Assembly (NCBI RefSeq): GCF_907164915.1
Contig: NC_061862.1
Location: forward strand, 86,414,846 to 86,478,845
DNA length: 64,000 nt
From: Impatiens glandulifera
Taxonomy: Eukaryota > Streptophyta > Magnoliopsida > Ericales > Balsaminaceae
Reading direction: 5' to 3'
The notes below the pieces were generated by a model, which was given only the letters and a program-made list of their open reading frames with translations, searched no databases and was not told the DNA's origin. The stretch's first letter is position 1. Each line of letters starts with the position of its first letter. The translations under genes were made by a program, and so were the position numbers. This document shows positions 34,721 through 47,100 of the stretch, piece by piece.

Positions 34721-34904
34721 TAATAATTTTTGATCAAATTTATTTATAAACTAAATTATATTTCAAGAATTTTGTACTAATCAATTTAAAAATAATTTGA
34801 AATAACACAGTAAAGTAATTAACGAAAAAAATTAAAAATAAAAAATCTTAAATATATATTTAATAAATTTGGTGGTAAGCCATATAAACATTATAAGTTA
34901 CTAA

Positions 34905-34909
<5 letters not shown>

Positions 34910-34957
<48 letters not shown>
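34910..34957. repeat. (TA)n microsatellite
   Basis: Uninterrupted AT dinucleotides, about 45 bases. Confidence 0.95.
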
Positions 34958-34960
<3 letters not shown>

Positions 34961-35084
34961 AGAGAACATATCCTAATTTGTAAATAAAAGTATTTTTAAT
35001 ATATTTAAAAGTATCGTTGAAAAAACATTAATTAAATAGGATCCTCTTTTAAATTAATTGTTCTTTTTCAAATCTTTCTCTTTT

Positions 35085-35640
35085 AATAATTGTTATTGAC
35101 ACCTATATTACTTGTCGTTATCCCTTTTTTTAAGTAATCGGTCTTTATAAAATTTTCTGTCTTTTTATCTGAAACATGTATACAGAGTTTCTGATGTGTA
35201 CCAGCTATGTCGTTTTCAATTAATTGGCATTTTTCAAACAAAATTGTCTTTTCAATTAATTGGCATTTTTCAAACAAAATTGTCTTTTGTAAGTTTCTCA
35301 AAACCCTCTCCCTACATCTGCATGTTTTCCAGCACATAAATATTCCATTTACTGTATAAAGAAAAAGTAAATTTTATATATGAGGCTGGAGGCTGTCCAC
35401 TGTTTTTATAATTTCTTGTATAAAGAGAATGAGAGAACAATATTTTTACAAGATAAACTTATAACTTATCAAAATCAATAATTAAAATATTATAATTATA
35501 TGATTTTTAATTGTTTTTTATTATAACTTTTATTATTTTAATTAATTTTATAGTATAAAATTCAATTAATAAAAATTAATAATTAATATAATAATATTAT
35601 ATAATCAGTTAAAGTATATATTAGTGTTGTAAGATATTAT
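35085..35640. repeat. Dispersed repeat family A, copy with 36-bp tandem duplication
   Basis: CACCTATATTACTTGTC, TTATCTGAAACATG and CATTTACTGTATAAAG recur at 43,670-43,930 and in part at 63,818-63,900. The unit TTTTCAATTAATTGGCATTT is duplicated at 35,213-35,288. The tail from 35,440 continues without interruption where the 44-kb copy is split by a MULE. Confidence 0.65.
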
Positions 35641-35759
35641 TCTAACTTTTAATAATTTTTATAAAAATTAATTTATAAACTCAATTATTTTGGTACAGTG
35701 TGTTGGGTTACACAAGTTGTATCTGTGTCGTGCCAAAACAAAGGCTAACCTAAACTTTT

Positions 35760-36190
35760 TAGTTAATTTTCAAAATATAGTTTTTATACTTTATTTGGGA
35801 TATGGCAAAAGGTACATTATTTTATTTATTTATAAATAGTATAATATTTATTTATTTCAATGAATTTTAATTAAAAATTTCTTATAACTAAAGAATTTTA
35901 TGTATAAAATATTTTAATTAAAAAAGTTAAACTAACATTTTATTTATTAAATAAATAAACTAAGTTATTAAAAGAATGAATGGACTAGGCTAAGTAATCA
36001 AGCTCAAACCCATATTTTATTCTTCCATTATTTTTTTTTTGTAAAAGAGAGGCCCAAAACAAAGGTTTTTTTTTTAATTTTTTTTTTTTGTTGATTTAAA
36101 AACAATTAATGCCCAATTCAGGGCCATCCATTATTGTTATTTTTAAATTATTCCATTTTTTAATTGAAGTTAATCAACAAAATAAACAGT
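35760..36190. repeat. Dispersed repeat family B, copy 1
   Basis: ATGGACTAGGCTAAGTAATC, AAACCCATATTTTATTC and GAGGCCCAAAACAAAGG are co-linear with 37,970-38,350 (GAACTAGGCTAAG, CTCCCATATTATG, GAGTCCCAAAACAAA). No coding sequence. Confidence 0.6.
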
Positions 36191-37969
36191 CAAAACAATT
36201 TAAAAATAAAATAAAATAGAGTTACTTAAAATAATAATAGTTTATTATTTGATTTAGTACTTTTATTTGTTAGAAGTAATTAATATGTGATACACAAAAA
36301 CAATAAGATGAAATTTAGCTTATTAGCATTGGTAGTATATAGTGGTATGTGTTAGATTCTCTTTATACTAAAATTTGATAAAATTTATACAATTTTTATA
36401 TTACTAATTTTTTTATACAATTTCATATAAGATATTTTTTTTTATTATATTGTATTTATTTATACTTATACAACTGTACAACTCAAATGATCCCTATCTA
36501 GTGACTATAAAATTAATAAAATTATTTAAACAATAAAATGAAACAGAAAATATAAATCTCTAAAATATAGGAATTTTGTAAGTTATACAATTGTATAAAT
36601 ACAAAGGAAGAAATATGATGAAAATAAAAAAAAAAAAAAATAATTTTATGAAGTTATCTAACAAAACTCGTACCATAAAATATATATTCGACAAAGTGTA
36701 AACAAAAATAACAAAATTTATATAATTTTCTAGAGGAATAGTACTAAATAAAATTTCAATTTAAGTTTTTTTTATTAGACAACTTTATTTATTATAATTT
36801 TTTTAATTTGATGAAAGTTTCATCAACTTAAACATATTATTTATTTAACATATTAACAAATGAAACACAAATATAAAAAATGATGTATATTAGGACAATA
36901 ATATTTAATTATTCAAAACCACTTATTCAATATATAACAATAAAATAAATTAGATAACAATGTTTATATCAAAACTAACTTTACATTCTTTAATTTTTTT
37001 AATTTAATTTCACAATGACTTTATGAATGCAGTTTATACTGTTTTTGTTTTAATTTATCCTTATTGTTTATTGTATTAAAGAAGATTTTAAACCAAATGC
37101 ACATGAAGTACACAACTTCAACGTTAAGATCATCCACATTTAAAATTTCAAATATGAAAATTGTTTCTAAAATATTTTTCTATAGATCATCTTGACAATA
37201 TAAAGTTGCACTTTCAATTTTTCTTTTCAAATTAATTACTATAAAACTTTCCATATACATTTTAAAATTGTCTATCAAGACAAATAAAATTATGTATAAA
37301 CAAAAATAATTGTATTAAAATAATACCCAAACTAGTCAAACACTCTTTCTTTTAATTGTTAAAAAATGTACAACTATTGTAATCACAAACAAAAACATAA
37401 TTTCTTAATTTGGATAAACTATAGTTTATTTATTTAATATATTAATTGAAATATATTATTTTAAAACTAAAAATTAGTATACAATAGTTATGATATTTTT
37501 GTTTTTGTTAATTGTTTTAAATATTTTACTAAATTAATAATAGTAAAAAAAATGATATTATAATTGAGTTCTAATTAATTTTACTTATAATTAATTTATA
37601 AAATAGTTAAGTTTACTAATTAATTTTGACAACAAAATGTTTTTTAATTTATATTTAATATAATAAAAGGTTAAACTTATTAATTATTAAAATAAAAATA
37701 AATTTTATAATATAAAAGTTAATTAAAAAAGAAAAAAATAAAATTAATGGAAAAATGTTATTATTAAAAATATATTTAAATAAATGAAATAATTTCATTT
37801 TAATTAAAGTTAAAACATTTAAATATATTAAATAAATTTATTATGCATATTTGCTTATAAATTATTAAAAATTTATTTATATGTATATATTATTTATTCT
37901 CACTTATTTAAAGAAATATTCAATGTTGATGACTCTCTCTGTAGACCGTCCAACCATCATTTTTTTTTT
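36191..37969. other. AT-rich DNA, nothing recognised
   Basis: Very low complexity, no domain, terminus or tandem array visible. Confidence 0.55.
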
Positions 37970-38350
37970 AAATATAATTTTTACACTCTTTTTAATTTGT
38001 CATTGAAATTGGACTAAGCAAAGTACAATATTTTATATATTTATTTATAAATAATATTTTATTTATTTATTTTAAAGAATTTCAATTGTATTTTATTTGG
38101 ACATGTTAAACTAAAATTATATTTATTAAATAAATGAACTAGGCTAAGTTTTATTTTGTAATAAAATAATAAATGTATTAAATAAGTCATCAAACTCTCC
38201 CATATTATGTTTTATATTATGAAAAAAGGAGTCCCAAAACAAATTTTTTCTTTTTTTCACCTTGATTTAAAACCAATTGAAAACTGAATTTGGCAATCAA
38301 TTTAGAGAATTGTTATTTTTAAATTATTAATTTCTTTTAATAAAAAATTT
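37970..38350. repeat. Dispersed repeat family B, copy 2
   Basis: Diverged match to 35,760-36,190 in the same orientation, spanning about 350 bases. Confidence 0.6.
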
Positions 38351-39159
38351 AATTAAAATAAACACCCAAAATAGCATAATGGAAATAGTCGGCATAAAAG
38401 GAAAAATAACATGAGTTCGATTTCTACCGAAAAACGCTTTAAACGGAGAGTTATGGTTGTAGTGTGTCATGTTAGCTTTAAATAATTCAATTTATTTTAT
38501 TAAAATAGTTGATTAATTATAAACTCGTAAAATTGATATGTTAATCAAAATTGTAATAAATTAATTTTAAAAAATATTATAATAATTATTATTTATATAT
38601 AATTAAATATTTATACATAAAAATTTAAAAAATATATAAACTAATAAATAATTATAATAATAATAATAAATAAATGACACTATTAAAAGTTAGGAAAATG
38701 AATGAGGTGTGGGATGGAGATATAAAATAAAAAATAATATTAATGAAAAAAGGGTTTTTGGTAACATCTTCTGAAAATCATCCACGTCTCCGTGATCCTC
38801 TCTCGAAATGAGTTATTTCTAAACTAAAACGTTATGAAATTCCTCCCCTATTTGTACCTTCAAGATCTGATCTAACTTTTGCAAAGCAAAGCTTATCGGA
38901 AAATGGTATATTCTTAAGTACAAAACCCTAATTTGCTCTTTTGTGTTGTAGTTTTTTTATTTCATAGTATTAAATCATTATATGAGCAAGTAAATTGATA
39001 ACATGTTTATAATTCAAGTTGTTTTTAATATGAAATTAATGCTTAGTTTTTAATTTAAATTATTTTTAATATGAGCATGTTTATAAAACTGGGGAGGTAA
39101 CGTATTAAAAACTGTATTTATGTAGTATCGACAAATAAAACTGAGATTCTTATAGTGTC

Positions 39160-39880
39160 AACCTTTTTTTTAGATTAAAAGTTTTTATGATCATTTAGAA
39201 TGTGTAAATACGAGTTTATTTGTTAGTAAATTGAAATATATATATAACAAATTTTCATGTAAATCATTTTACAGGGCCATATATAATGATTCATTGTTTT
39301 ATGTAAAACGATTGTCACATTCATGTAAAGCGTTTGACACATATGTCAAACGATCTACTAAAATGCTTCCCTCTATTGTGAAAATTTTGTTTTTAGGTTA
39401 AAAAATTCTGTAATAATTTAAAATATGCAAATACAATTTTTATTGTTTGAAAATTAAAATATATACATCAAATTTTCATGTAAATTATTTGACAAGACCA
39501 TGTAAAACGAATCACTACCTAATGTAAAACGATTGTCAACTTTATGTAAGGCGTTTCACACATTTATGTAAAGCGATTTACTAAAGTGTTTTACTCTATT
39601 CTGAATGATTTGATTATAAGTTAAAAGTTGCTATAATTATTTAGAATAGGTAAATATAACTTTTAATGTTTGAAAATTAAAATATATATAACAAATTTTT
39701 ATGTAAATTGCTTGATAGGGAAATTTAAAGCGATTCACTACTTCATGTAAAATAACTATCACCTTCATGTAAAGAATTTCACACCTTCATGTAAACCGAT
39801 TGCCACTCTCATGTAAAGCGTTTCACACCTTCATGTAAAGAGAATCACTCTCTATTGTGAATGGAAAACTAATAAGTAAT
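39160..39880. repeat. Three about 235-bp tandem units with ATGTAAAGCGTTTCACAC sub-repeats
   Basis: Units at about 39,170-39,400, 39,400-39,630 and 39,640-39,880 each start with GTTAAAAGTT(G/T)-like sequence, run through AATTGAAATATATATA and CAAATTTTCATGTAAAT, and end in TCTATTGTGAA. Inside each, ATGTAAA(A/G)CG(A/T)TT words repeat. The array lies just upstream of the FAR1-like start, between it and a possible leader exon ending CGGAAAATG-GTATA near 38,903. Confidence 0.75.
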
Positions 39881-39920
39881 TGCTCTCTTATTTATTAGTT
39901 CTCGCGATTTATTAAGTTTC

Positions 39921-41900
39921 ATGGATCAACCATCTACATTCTTGTCCGATTTTCCAATTTCCAATGTTGTTGATGTTCATCTATCAAATGTTGTTTAGGT
40001 TAAAATTTTGGCAGTTGGAATGACATTTTCATCAAAAATTGAACTACGCGAATATTATAATACATATGCCCAAACTAGTGATTTTGACATTTGCAAACAG
40101 AGAACCAAATATGGAGACAATGAGAAGAAAAAATACTTCACATTGCATGTGTTGAAAATGAGTTTAAAGTATTGAGAGCCAAAATTATTTTACAACCTCA
40201 GTCTTTCACTAAGACAAAATTTAAGGCAAAAAATAACATTGTTGTTCGGAATGGAGGTGGATTTGTGAGAACTAGTGTCTTTCTTGAGCATAATCTTCTG
40301 TTGAGCTCAAGAAAGTCACAAAATGTTAGATCTCACGTTATTTTGGATTCGATATCAAAGAGAAAATTTGAATAAAATGATGAAGATAAGATAACTTTGG
40401 CTAAGAATTTTCAATCATTTGTAGTGGAGGTGAGAGGTTATAATAAATTATCATTTGACAAGAGATCTGTAGAAATTTCAATTTAAAAGCTAGAATGTAA
40501 GGATGCCAATTTGAAACTGTTCCGCGATAACCGAACTAAATTTCCCCGTTTGGGGCGGATTTTCCTCGAAATCGAATAGGGATGGGTGGGGATGATATTT
40601 GTATCCCCACCCCAACCTGTCCCGATATCACCTCGATTCTATCACGAATACTATAAATACAATTAAATATATAAAATCACCAATATATTTATTTATTCAT
40701 TATAACTTATAAGAGTCGTAAGTTTATTTCTTTATAATAATATAAAATTTCAATATATTTTAATATATATTATAAAAAATTCGTTTATATAATTTTATTG
40801 TATAATTTTTATTATTTTAAAACATATTTTATAAATGGTGCCCCGCGGAGATTCCCTGAAATCGAACGGGACGGGGATTATATTAAAAAAATCTTTAAAA
40901 TAAAAATGGGCAATGATGATAAATGCATTTCTCGCCTCGAACCGCCCTATTGTCATCCCTGCTAGAATATTGAGGTTAGAGAATGGAGATTCAAAAGAGT
41001 TAAGTAATTATTTCTCCCAAATGTAAAATATGTTCTTAAACTTTTACTACATGTTTGACTTAGACGAGGAATCTCGGATAAAAATGTGTTTTGAATAGAT
41101 GGAAAATATCGGTCAACTTATGAATACTTATCAGATGTCAACACTTTTGATACAACATATATGACCAACCGCTATGACATGCCTTTTGCTCTATTTGTCG
41201 GGGTCAATCATCGAGGCCAATCAATTTTTCTTAGATGTGCCTTATTATCAAATGAAGATTTAGAGTTGCTCACTTAGTTGTTCAAAACTTGGCCGACATG
41301 TATGTATGGTTGTGCTCCAAACGCCACAATGACTGACCAATGTCAATCAATGAAAATTGCAATTGAAAAGGTATTTCTGAATTCCCATCATCGTTATTCT
41401 CTCTAGCATATTATGAAAAAAAAACTCTCTACAAAATTAGTCGTTCAAGCTTAATATAAAATGATAAAGAAAGTAATGAAGGACATTATTTATAACTCCA
41501 TTACAATTGAGTAGTGTGATGACAATTGATTCAAAATGATAATAGAGTTTAAATTGGATAATAATGATTGATTGAATGTGTTGTATGTGGAACAAAGTAA
41601 ATGGATTCATGTGTATGCTAAAAGCCACTTCTAGTTAGGTATGTCAACATCTCAAAGAAGTGAAAATATGAATGCATTTTTTGATAACATTGTACATTCA
41701 AAAACATCACTAACGCAATTTGTTGAGCAATATGAAAGGGCTTTGAAGAAGAAGATTGTTGAGAAGAAAACGAAATTAGATTTTCAGTCTTTTAACTCGT
41801 TCATACCAATTGTCAGTGATTATGCATTGGAAATACAATTTTAGAGTGTCTTTAATAATTATATATTTAAGTTGTTTCAGAAAAGAATGAAAGGTTGATG
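39921..41900 (+). pseudogene. FAR1/FHY3-like gene, decayed and interrupted by a hAT element
   Basis: Frame fragments in order match FAR1-family proteins (MULE-derived transcription factors and transposases). First the FAR1 DNA-binding region (VGMTFSSKIELREYYNTYAQ, then NNIVVRNGGGFVRTSVFLEH). Then NYFSQM and a MULE transposase core (YDMPFALFVGVNHRGQSIFL, APNATMTDQC with the second Asp, KIAIEKVF). Last the downstream segment GMSTSQRSENMNAFFDNIVH with the Glu, and SLTQFVEQYERALK. Stops occur where the family has Trp (near 41,096, 41,276 and 41,404), with some frameshifts. The C-terminal SWIM finger is absent: the sequence runs into another repeat at about 41,920. A 464-bp hAT element sits at 40,497-40,960. 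Confidence 0.88.
40497..40960. mobile_element. hAT-type short element inside the FAR1-like pseudogene
   Basis: Flanked by identical 8-bp GCTAGAAT copies (40,489-40,496 and 40,961-40,968). The ends are near-inverted: GTAAGGATGCCAAT and ATTGTCATCCCT. Subterminal GC-rich stretches (CCCCACCCCAACC and GGGACGGGGATT) surround an AT core. No coding capacity. Removing the element and one target copy rejoins the FAR1 reading frame exactly. Confidence 0.92.
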
Positions 41901-42257
41901 TTTTGCGATATCTCCATATTCAAAGAAGAAGGGAAAACTTCTATATTGGTGTTGAGTCACTAAGTTTAGTTTGCGTGATTTATATTTTTTTTATAATTTA
42001 AGTAGATAATATTTCTCTTATTTATTTTGTTAACTCTTTTAAAAAAATTCTTTCATCTTATGGGTATGTGATGTTAAATATTTGGTCTGAACTGAATTCG
42101 AATTCATCGAATTCAAATAAACCGAATTCAAATTTATTCAAATTGGTTCGGTTTTCGAAGATACTTATCGAAAACTCGAATAACTCAAAAACTGAACTGA
42201 TGAACACCCTAGTCACGATAAATTTAAATTTAAAACTATTTAAACTTTATAAGATAT

Positions 42258-43222
42258 TAGGGCTGTGAAAAAAACCGGAAAACCGGTAACCCAATCGAAC
42301 TAATAGTTAACCGATTTTATTTTAGCGGTTTATTGGTTAACCGGTTCTAACGGTTCTAGTTAACTGGTTTTTACCAGTTAAACGGTTCGGTTTACCTATT
42401 TTTCTAACGATTTAATCGTTAAACCGATAATAATTTAATTATATATTTTTATCTTTTATAATTTGTATTAATTATTTTATAAATAATAGATATATTATAA
42501 ATAATATTAATAATTTATAAATAATTTTTATTTTTTATTTTTAAATTTTAAATTATAAATTTTATAGAATTATTTTTAAAACACACTATAATTTATATAA
42601 AATTTTATAAAAATAAATTAAAAACAAACTGAAATAATTTCATTAAAATATGTAAAAAAACTTTATAACGATACAATAACTTGAAATTATAAATTAACAA
42701 AATCAAAATAGTTAAACAAATTAAAACTTGATGTCTTCAACATTCGCTTCATATTTTAACTTTCTGTCCAACACTTGGTTGGTGAAAGACTAATCGACGT
42801 AATTAATTTAAATTTTATCAATAACATATAAAAAGCTAACAAAATAGCTATAAAATATATTATAATAAAATTATATATTATAACATATTTTTAAATATAT
42901 CAATAAAATGTATTATAATAATATAATATATTCTAATAATAATATATTATATTATAAATAATATAATATATTATAATGGAGGAAAGAATGGAGAATAGTA
43001 TAATAGGAAAGTGTAATAAATAATTAAAAAAAATTATTTCATAAAATTATTTCTTAATTTAAAAAATTAAATTATCTGTTCTTGGTTAAACCCGGTTAAC
43101 CGACCGAAACCGACTAAAACCGGTATAACCAGAACAGGTAAAACCGATATTAGGTTAACCGATTTATAAAATAAAAGGCAAAATCGGTCTTAACCGGTTA
43201 ACCGGCCGGTTGAACACCCTTA
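42258..43222. mobile_element. hAT-type non-autonomous element, 965 bp
   Basis: Starts TAGGGCTGTGAAAAAAACCGG-like and ends with the reverse of TAAGGGTGTTCAACCGG. Subterminal ACCGGTTAACC motifs occur in both orientations at both ends, with an AT core. Flanks TAAGATAT and TAAAATAC match at six of eight positions. The unoccupied version, TAAGATAC, is present in the duplicate at about 63,329-63,336. No transposase. A short stretch near 42,720-42,800 is less AT-rich but not recognisable. Confidence 0.85.
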
Positions 43223-43254
43223 TAAAATACTATTATTTTATTTGGTTACATAAA

Positions 43255-43261
<7 letters not shown>

Positions 43262-43291
<30 letters not shown>
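43262..43291. repeat. (TA)n microsatellite
   Basis: Short AT dinucleotide run; the corresponding run in the duplicate (63,357-63,402) is longer. Confidence 0.9.
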
Positions 43292-43293
<2 letters not shown>

Positions 43294-44177
43294 GTTCATT
43301 AAAAGAATATATCATAAATTTTAAATATTTTTTTTAATATAAAAGCATTATTTAAAAAAAATGAAATGAAATTAGATATATCTTACTTATTTTTATCGGA
43401 TGTACACCCATATTACATTTGAGGCTTATTCGGATTAGATTATTTAAATAACTTGGAGAAAAAAAAAATAATTAAAAAGATGATTTTGAGTATTTGATAA
43501 TTGTTTTGATAAAAAAATTCTTAAATGTATTGATATATATATAAATAATTTTTTAAAAATCATTTTAATATTTTATTTAATGAGATTAGTAATGTAATAA
43601 ATGAAAAAATATTGGAAATGGTTTGAATTAAAAACGTCTATATTTTTAACTGGTCTTTATCAAAACTTGTTGTCACCTATATTACTTGTCATTATCCCAT
43701 TTTTAATTAATTGGTCTTTTGTAACTTTTGTTGTCTTCTTATCTGAAACATAAATACAGAGTTATTGATGTACACCTATCCCGTTTTTTATTAATTTGTC
43801 TTTTTCAAAAACATTTGTCTTTTTCAAAAACATTTGTCTTTTTATCTGAAACATAAATGTAGAGTTTCTCGAAGACCTCTCCTACATATGCATGCTTTCC
43901 AACACATCCTCCATTTACTGTATAAAAAAAGTAATTTATTATATATGAGATTGTACATTGTTTTAATAATTTCTTTCCCACTGTTTTAGTTGCCCATTGT
44001 TTTAATAATTTCATTCCCACTGTATTATATATGAGATTGCACATTGATTTAATAATCTTTTCCCCCACTGTTTTAATGGCCCATTGTTATAATTATTTGG
44101 TTTCCATTGTTGTCATAATTTATTGTACAAAGAGAAGGAGATAACCAGGGTTTTATAAGATAAATTTATACCTTACA

Positions 44178-47100
44178 GGAAAAATTATCAAGGTGACCCT
44201 TAAATTATTTTCATCGCTTACTTTTAGCCTTTAAACTATTTTTGAAAACAAATAGGGCCTTAAACTTTCAGAAAGGGTCACTAGTGGCTATTTTGTCATT
44301 ATTTTCGTTAAACATAACAATTTTAACTAAAAGCCTCCAACAATTATGATAGTTTACTTTTGGCCCTCCAACTATTTTGATAGTTAATTTTTAACCCTTG
44401 AATTATTTCTCCCCAAAACTATAACCATATTCAATCTTGACTATTTTTTATTTTATTTTATGACCAAATTTGAAAATAATTTGGTTCTATTGTAATCTAT
44501 CAATGTTTTTTTTACCAATTATAATAGAGTTTTAAACAATTGTAAATTCCTATTTTATTTTATTTTGTTTTATACAATATGATAAAAATTGTGAATGTGA
44601 TTAAACAATTATAACATCAATATCAGGCAAATAATATTCATTAAAAAGTACTAAAAACATTTATAATCATCTTTTACATAAAAATACAAAAAATTACAGT
44701 TAAAAATATAAAAACGGTAACATTACAATTAATAAGACAAAACATTGCAGTTAAAAAGATAAAAAAATTTCTCTGGTAGTTTATAATATTCATATACTAA
44801 GCCCTAAAATATTGATTTTTTCATCATCATCGGCTTTATCCTCTGCTTTTGACTAGTCACTGCAGTTAAAAAGAAAACGACTATAATTAAAAAGACAAAA
44901 GATCTACCATATAATGTAAATACATTAATCAATTAAACAAATCTACTTACATATTGGGTCTCTTCCTTTTTAATACTCATCATTCATCCTTTTACATCTT
45001 ACAAGTTTTACCATTGTGGCATGAGTTTCCACACTTCTTAAAGTGGATGACCACATACCTCCTCATCTTTTTTCCATAGTCTTTTCTCTCGTCTAGTTCT
45101 TTTTTCTTCTTGCTTTCTTGGGTCTAACTGGATGAACCACACAAACGGGAGGATCCAACTGCAATCCTAATGATGAAGTTGGCCATATATCTTTATTGTT
45201 GATTGGGTATAAGACATGATGATAAATAGTGATGAATAATTCTTTTCTGTAACACTTGTCAACACATTCATGCACTTTTAGGCCATGTTGCTTTAAAGCA
45301 ACTATAGCATGACAGCATGGTAATCCTGATAGTTCTCACAATCCACAACTACATATTTTTTTCCTAACATCAACATCAAACTGATGTCCATTAGGCCCCC
45401 TAAACTAGTAGCCGTCCACACCATTATAAATTGACCTCCACTTAAAAGATTTTTTTATCCTTTCTTCTCTGTATTGTTTCCATTAAAAATTCTCTAATAC
45501 TTTCCATTAAAGAAAGAATTTGTTTATCCCTCATCTCAAGTATATGAGAATTGAAAGAATCACATAAATTGTTTGTCAGCATATCACATTTAGTATCAGG
45601 TTTAAAGAAAGCCTTACACCAATGTGATGGATGAGGGGCATCAGTCACCCACTTGAATGCTGCTTCATCATAATGTTTAAGAGATTCCATTTCCTTGTTG
45701 TGCACATCCACATCCGCACTTCTAGCAATTGTCCATAACATTTGTTTTAACAACTTCCCTGGATGTTTTTTTTAAATTACTATACAAATATTGAACACAA
45801 AATCTATGTCCAGCATTTGGTAATACCTCGAATAGGGCTCTACTCAGTCCCTAATTTCATTTTCAAGTGTATTAGTATATTTACATAATATGTACATAAA
45901 ATAATAATATAACCTTAAACATATTAGTTTCTTACATTTTGCTGATCTGATATGAATGTATACTGGAAAGAGTTAATTATTTGTAGATCCTTTGCTAGAA
46001 GCTCCATAAACCATTTCCATTGAACGGTTTCCTCTCACTCCACAACTTCCCAAGCTATTGGCCACCATCCTTATTAGGATCAAACCCAATTATAGTCAAC
46101 AATTGGCCTGGATATGGACCTTTTATATGACATCCATCCAATCTTATGATGGGACGACAATATCTAAATCCCTCTTTCAATGGGCCTAAGCAACAATATA
46201 GGCACATGAATCTGCAGTTTCCATTTTCATTTCGGAAAGGAGTGAACTCAACCTCCATAGTTTAGTTTGGGTGAGTTCGCTTAATTTGTTTACAGTAATT
46301 CCACACAAGTTTGTATTGATCAACTACATTCCCTTTTATACTATTCACTGCCATAGTTTTAGCTTTGTATGCTACAACTTTACTTTTTGGTGTTATAATC
46401 TTCATCCACTGTCTGTCTTAATTCTCTAACCGGAATCTTAAAGTTTGCCCTGATTCTTTCCTCATATCGATTTGCCAACCTCCTTGTGTACTATTTCTTA
46501 CTGAAATTGTTGCAATACGCCTTGAATCTTGTGCACTCTTTCTTACTGAAATTGTTGTATTATACTTTGAGCCTTGTACACCCCTTGTACTCTTTTTTAT
46601 CGAAGTTGTTGCAGTATGACTTTGGCCCCTTTTCGTTCTTCTAACTGGAGTTAGTTCGGTTGACAATTCATTTTCAATCGAACAATAAACCTCAATCAAT
46701 CTTCCCTTGTTTACCCACGTACGCATATTCATAACATCAACATTGTTTACAATGTTCCTTATGTTACATTTCAAAGGTTCACTTGGTTCCACATACGAGG
46801 AGAACATATTATTGTTGTCATACCCTAGGTCTTTATCTATTGCCTTAATCTCTTGGAAAAACAATCTATCAACATCACCACCAATGTATAATAATCCATC
46901 ACTTCTTCCTCCATGATAAAGTTTAATGCTGAAAAATTCATACTCAAGACCTGTAACCCAATATATGTACATTGAAATAGTATAGAAGTTAGAAGAATAT
47001 ATGAATATTGTAAACTTGATATCAATGCATTTTAATTAGAGAAAAATGCTAAATATCTTATCAAGTATATTATATAAACTAGTAACTCTGTATTACTTAA

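Larger units (their letters stand above)
41920..43800. repeat. Segment duplicated at 63,010-63,940, copy 1
   Basis: GAGTCACTAAGTTTAGTTTGCGTGATT, TAATTTAAGTAGATAA, GTGATGTTAAATATTTGGTC, TTAAAAGAATATATCATAA, GATGTACACCCATATTAC and CACCTATATTACTTGTCATT appear in the same order in both places. This copy is longer because a 965-bp hAT element (42,258-43,222) is inserted. Confidence 0.85.

Noticed and set aside
46707..46916. 69-codon plus ORF
   Set aside because: Antisense to the N-terminal part of the MULE transposase pseudogene.
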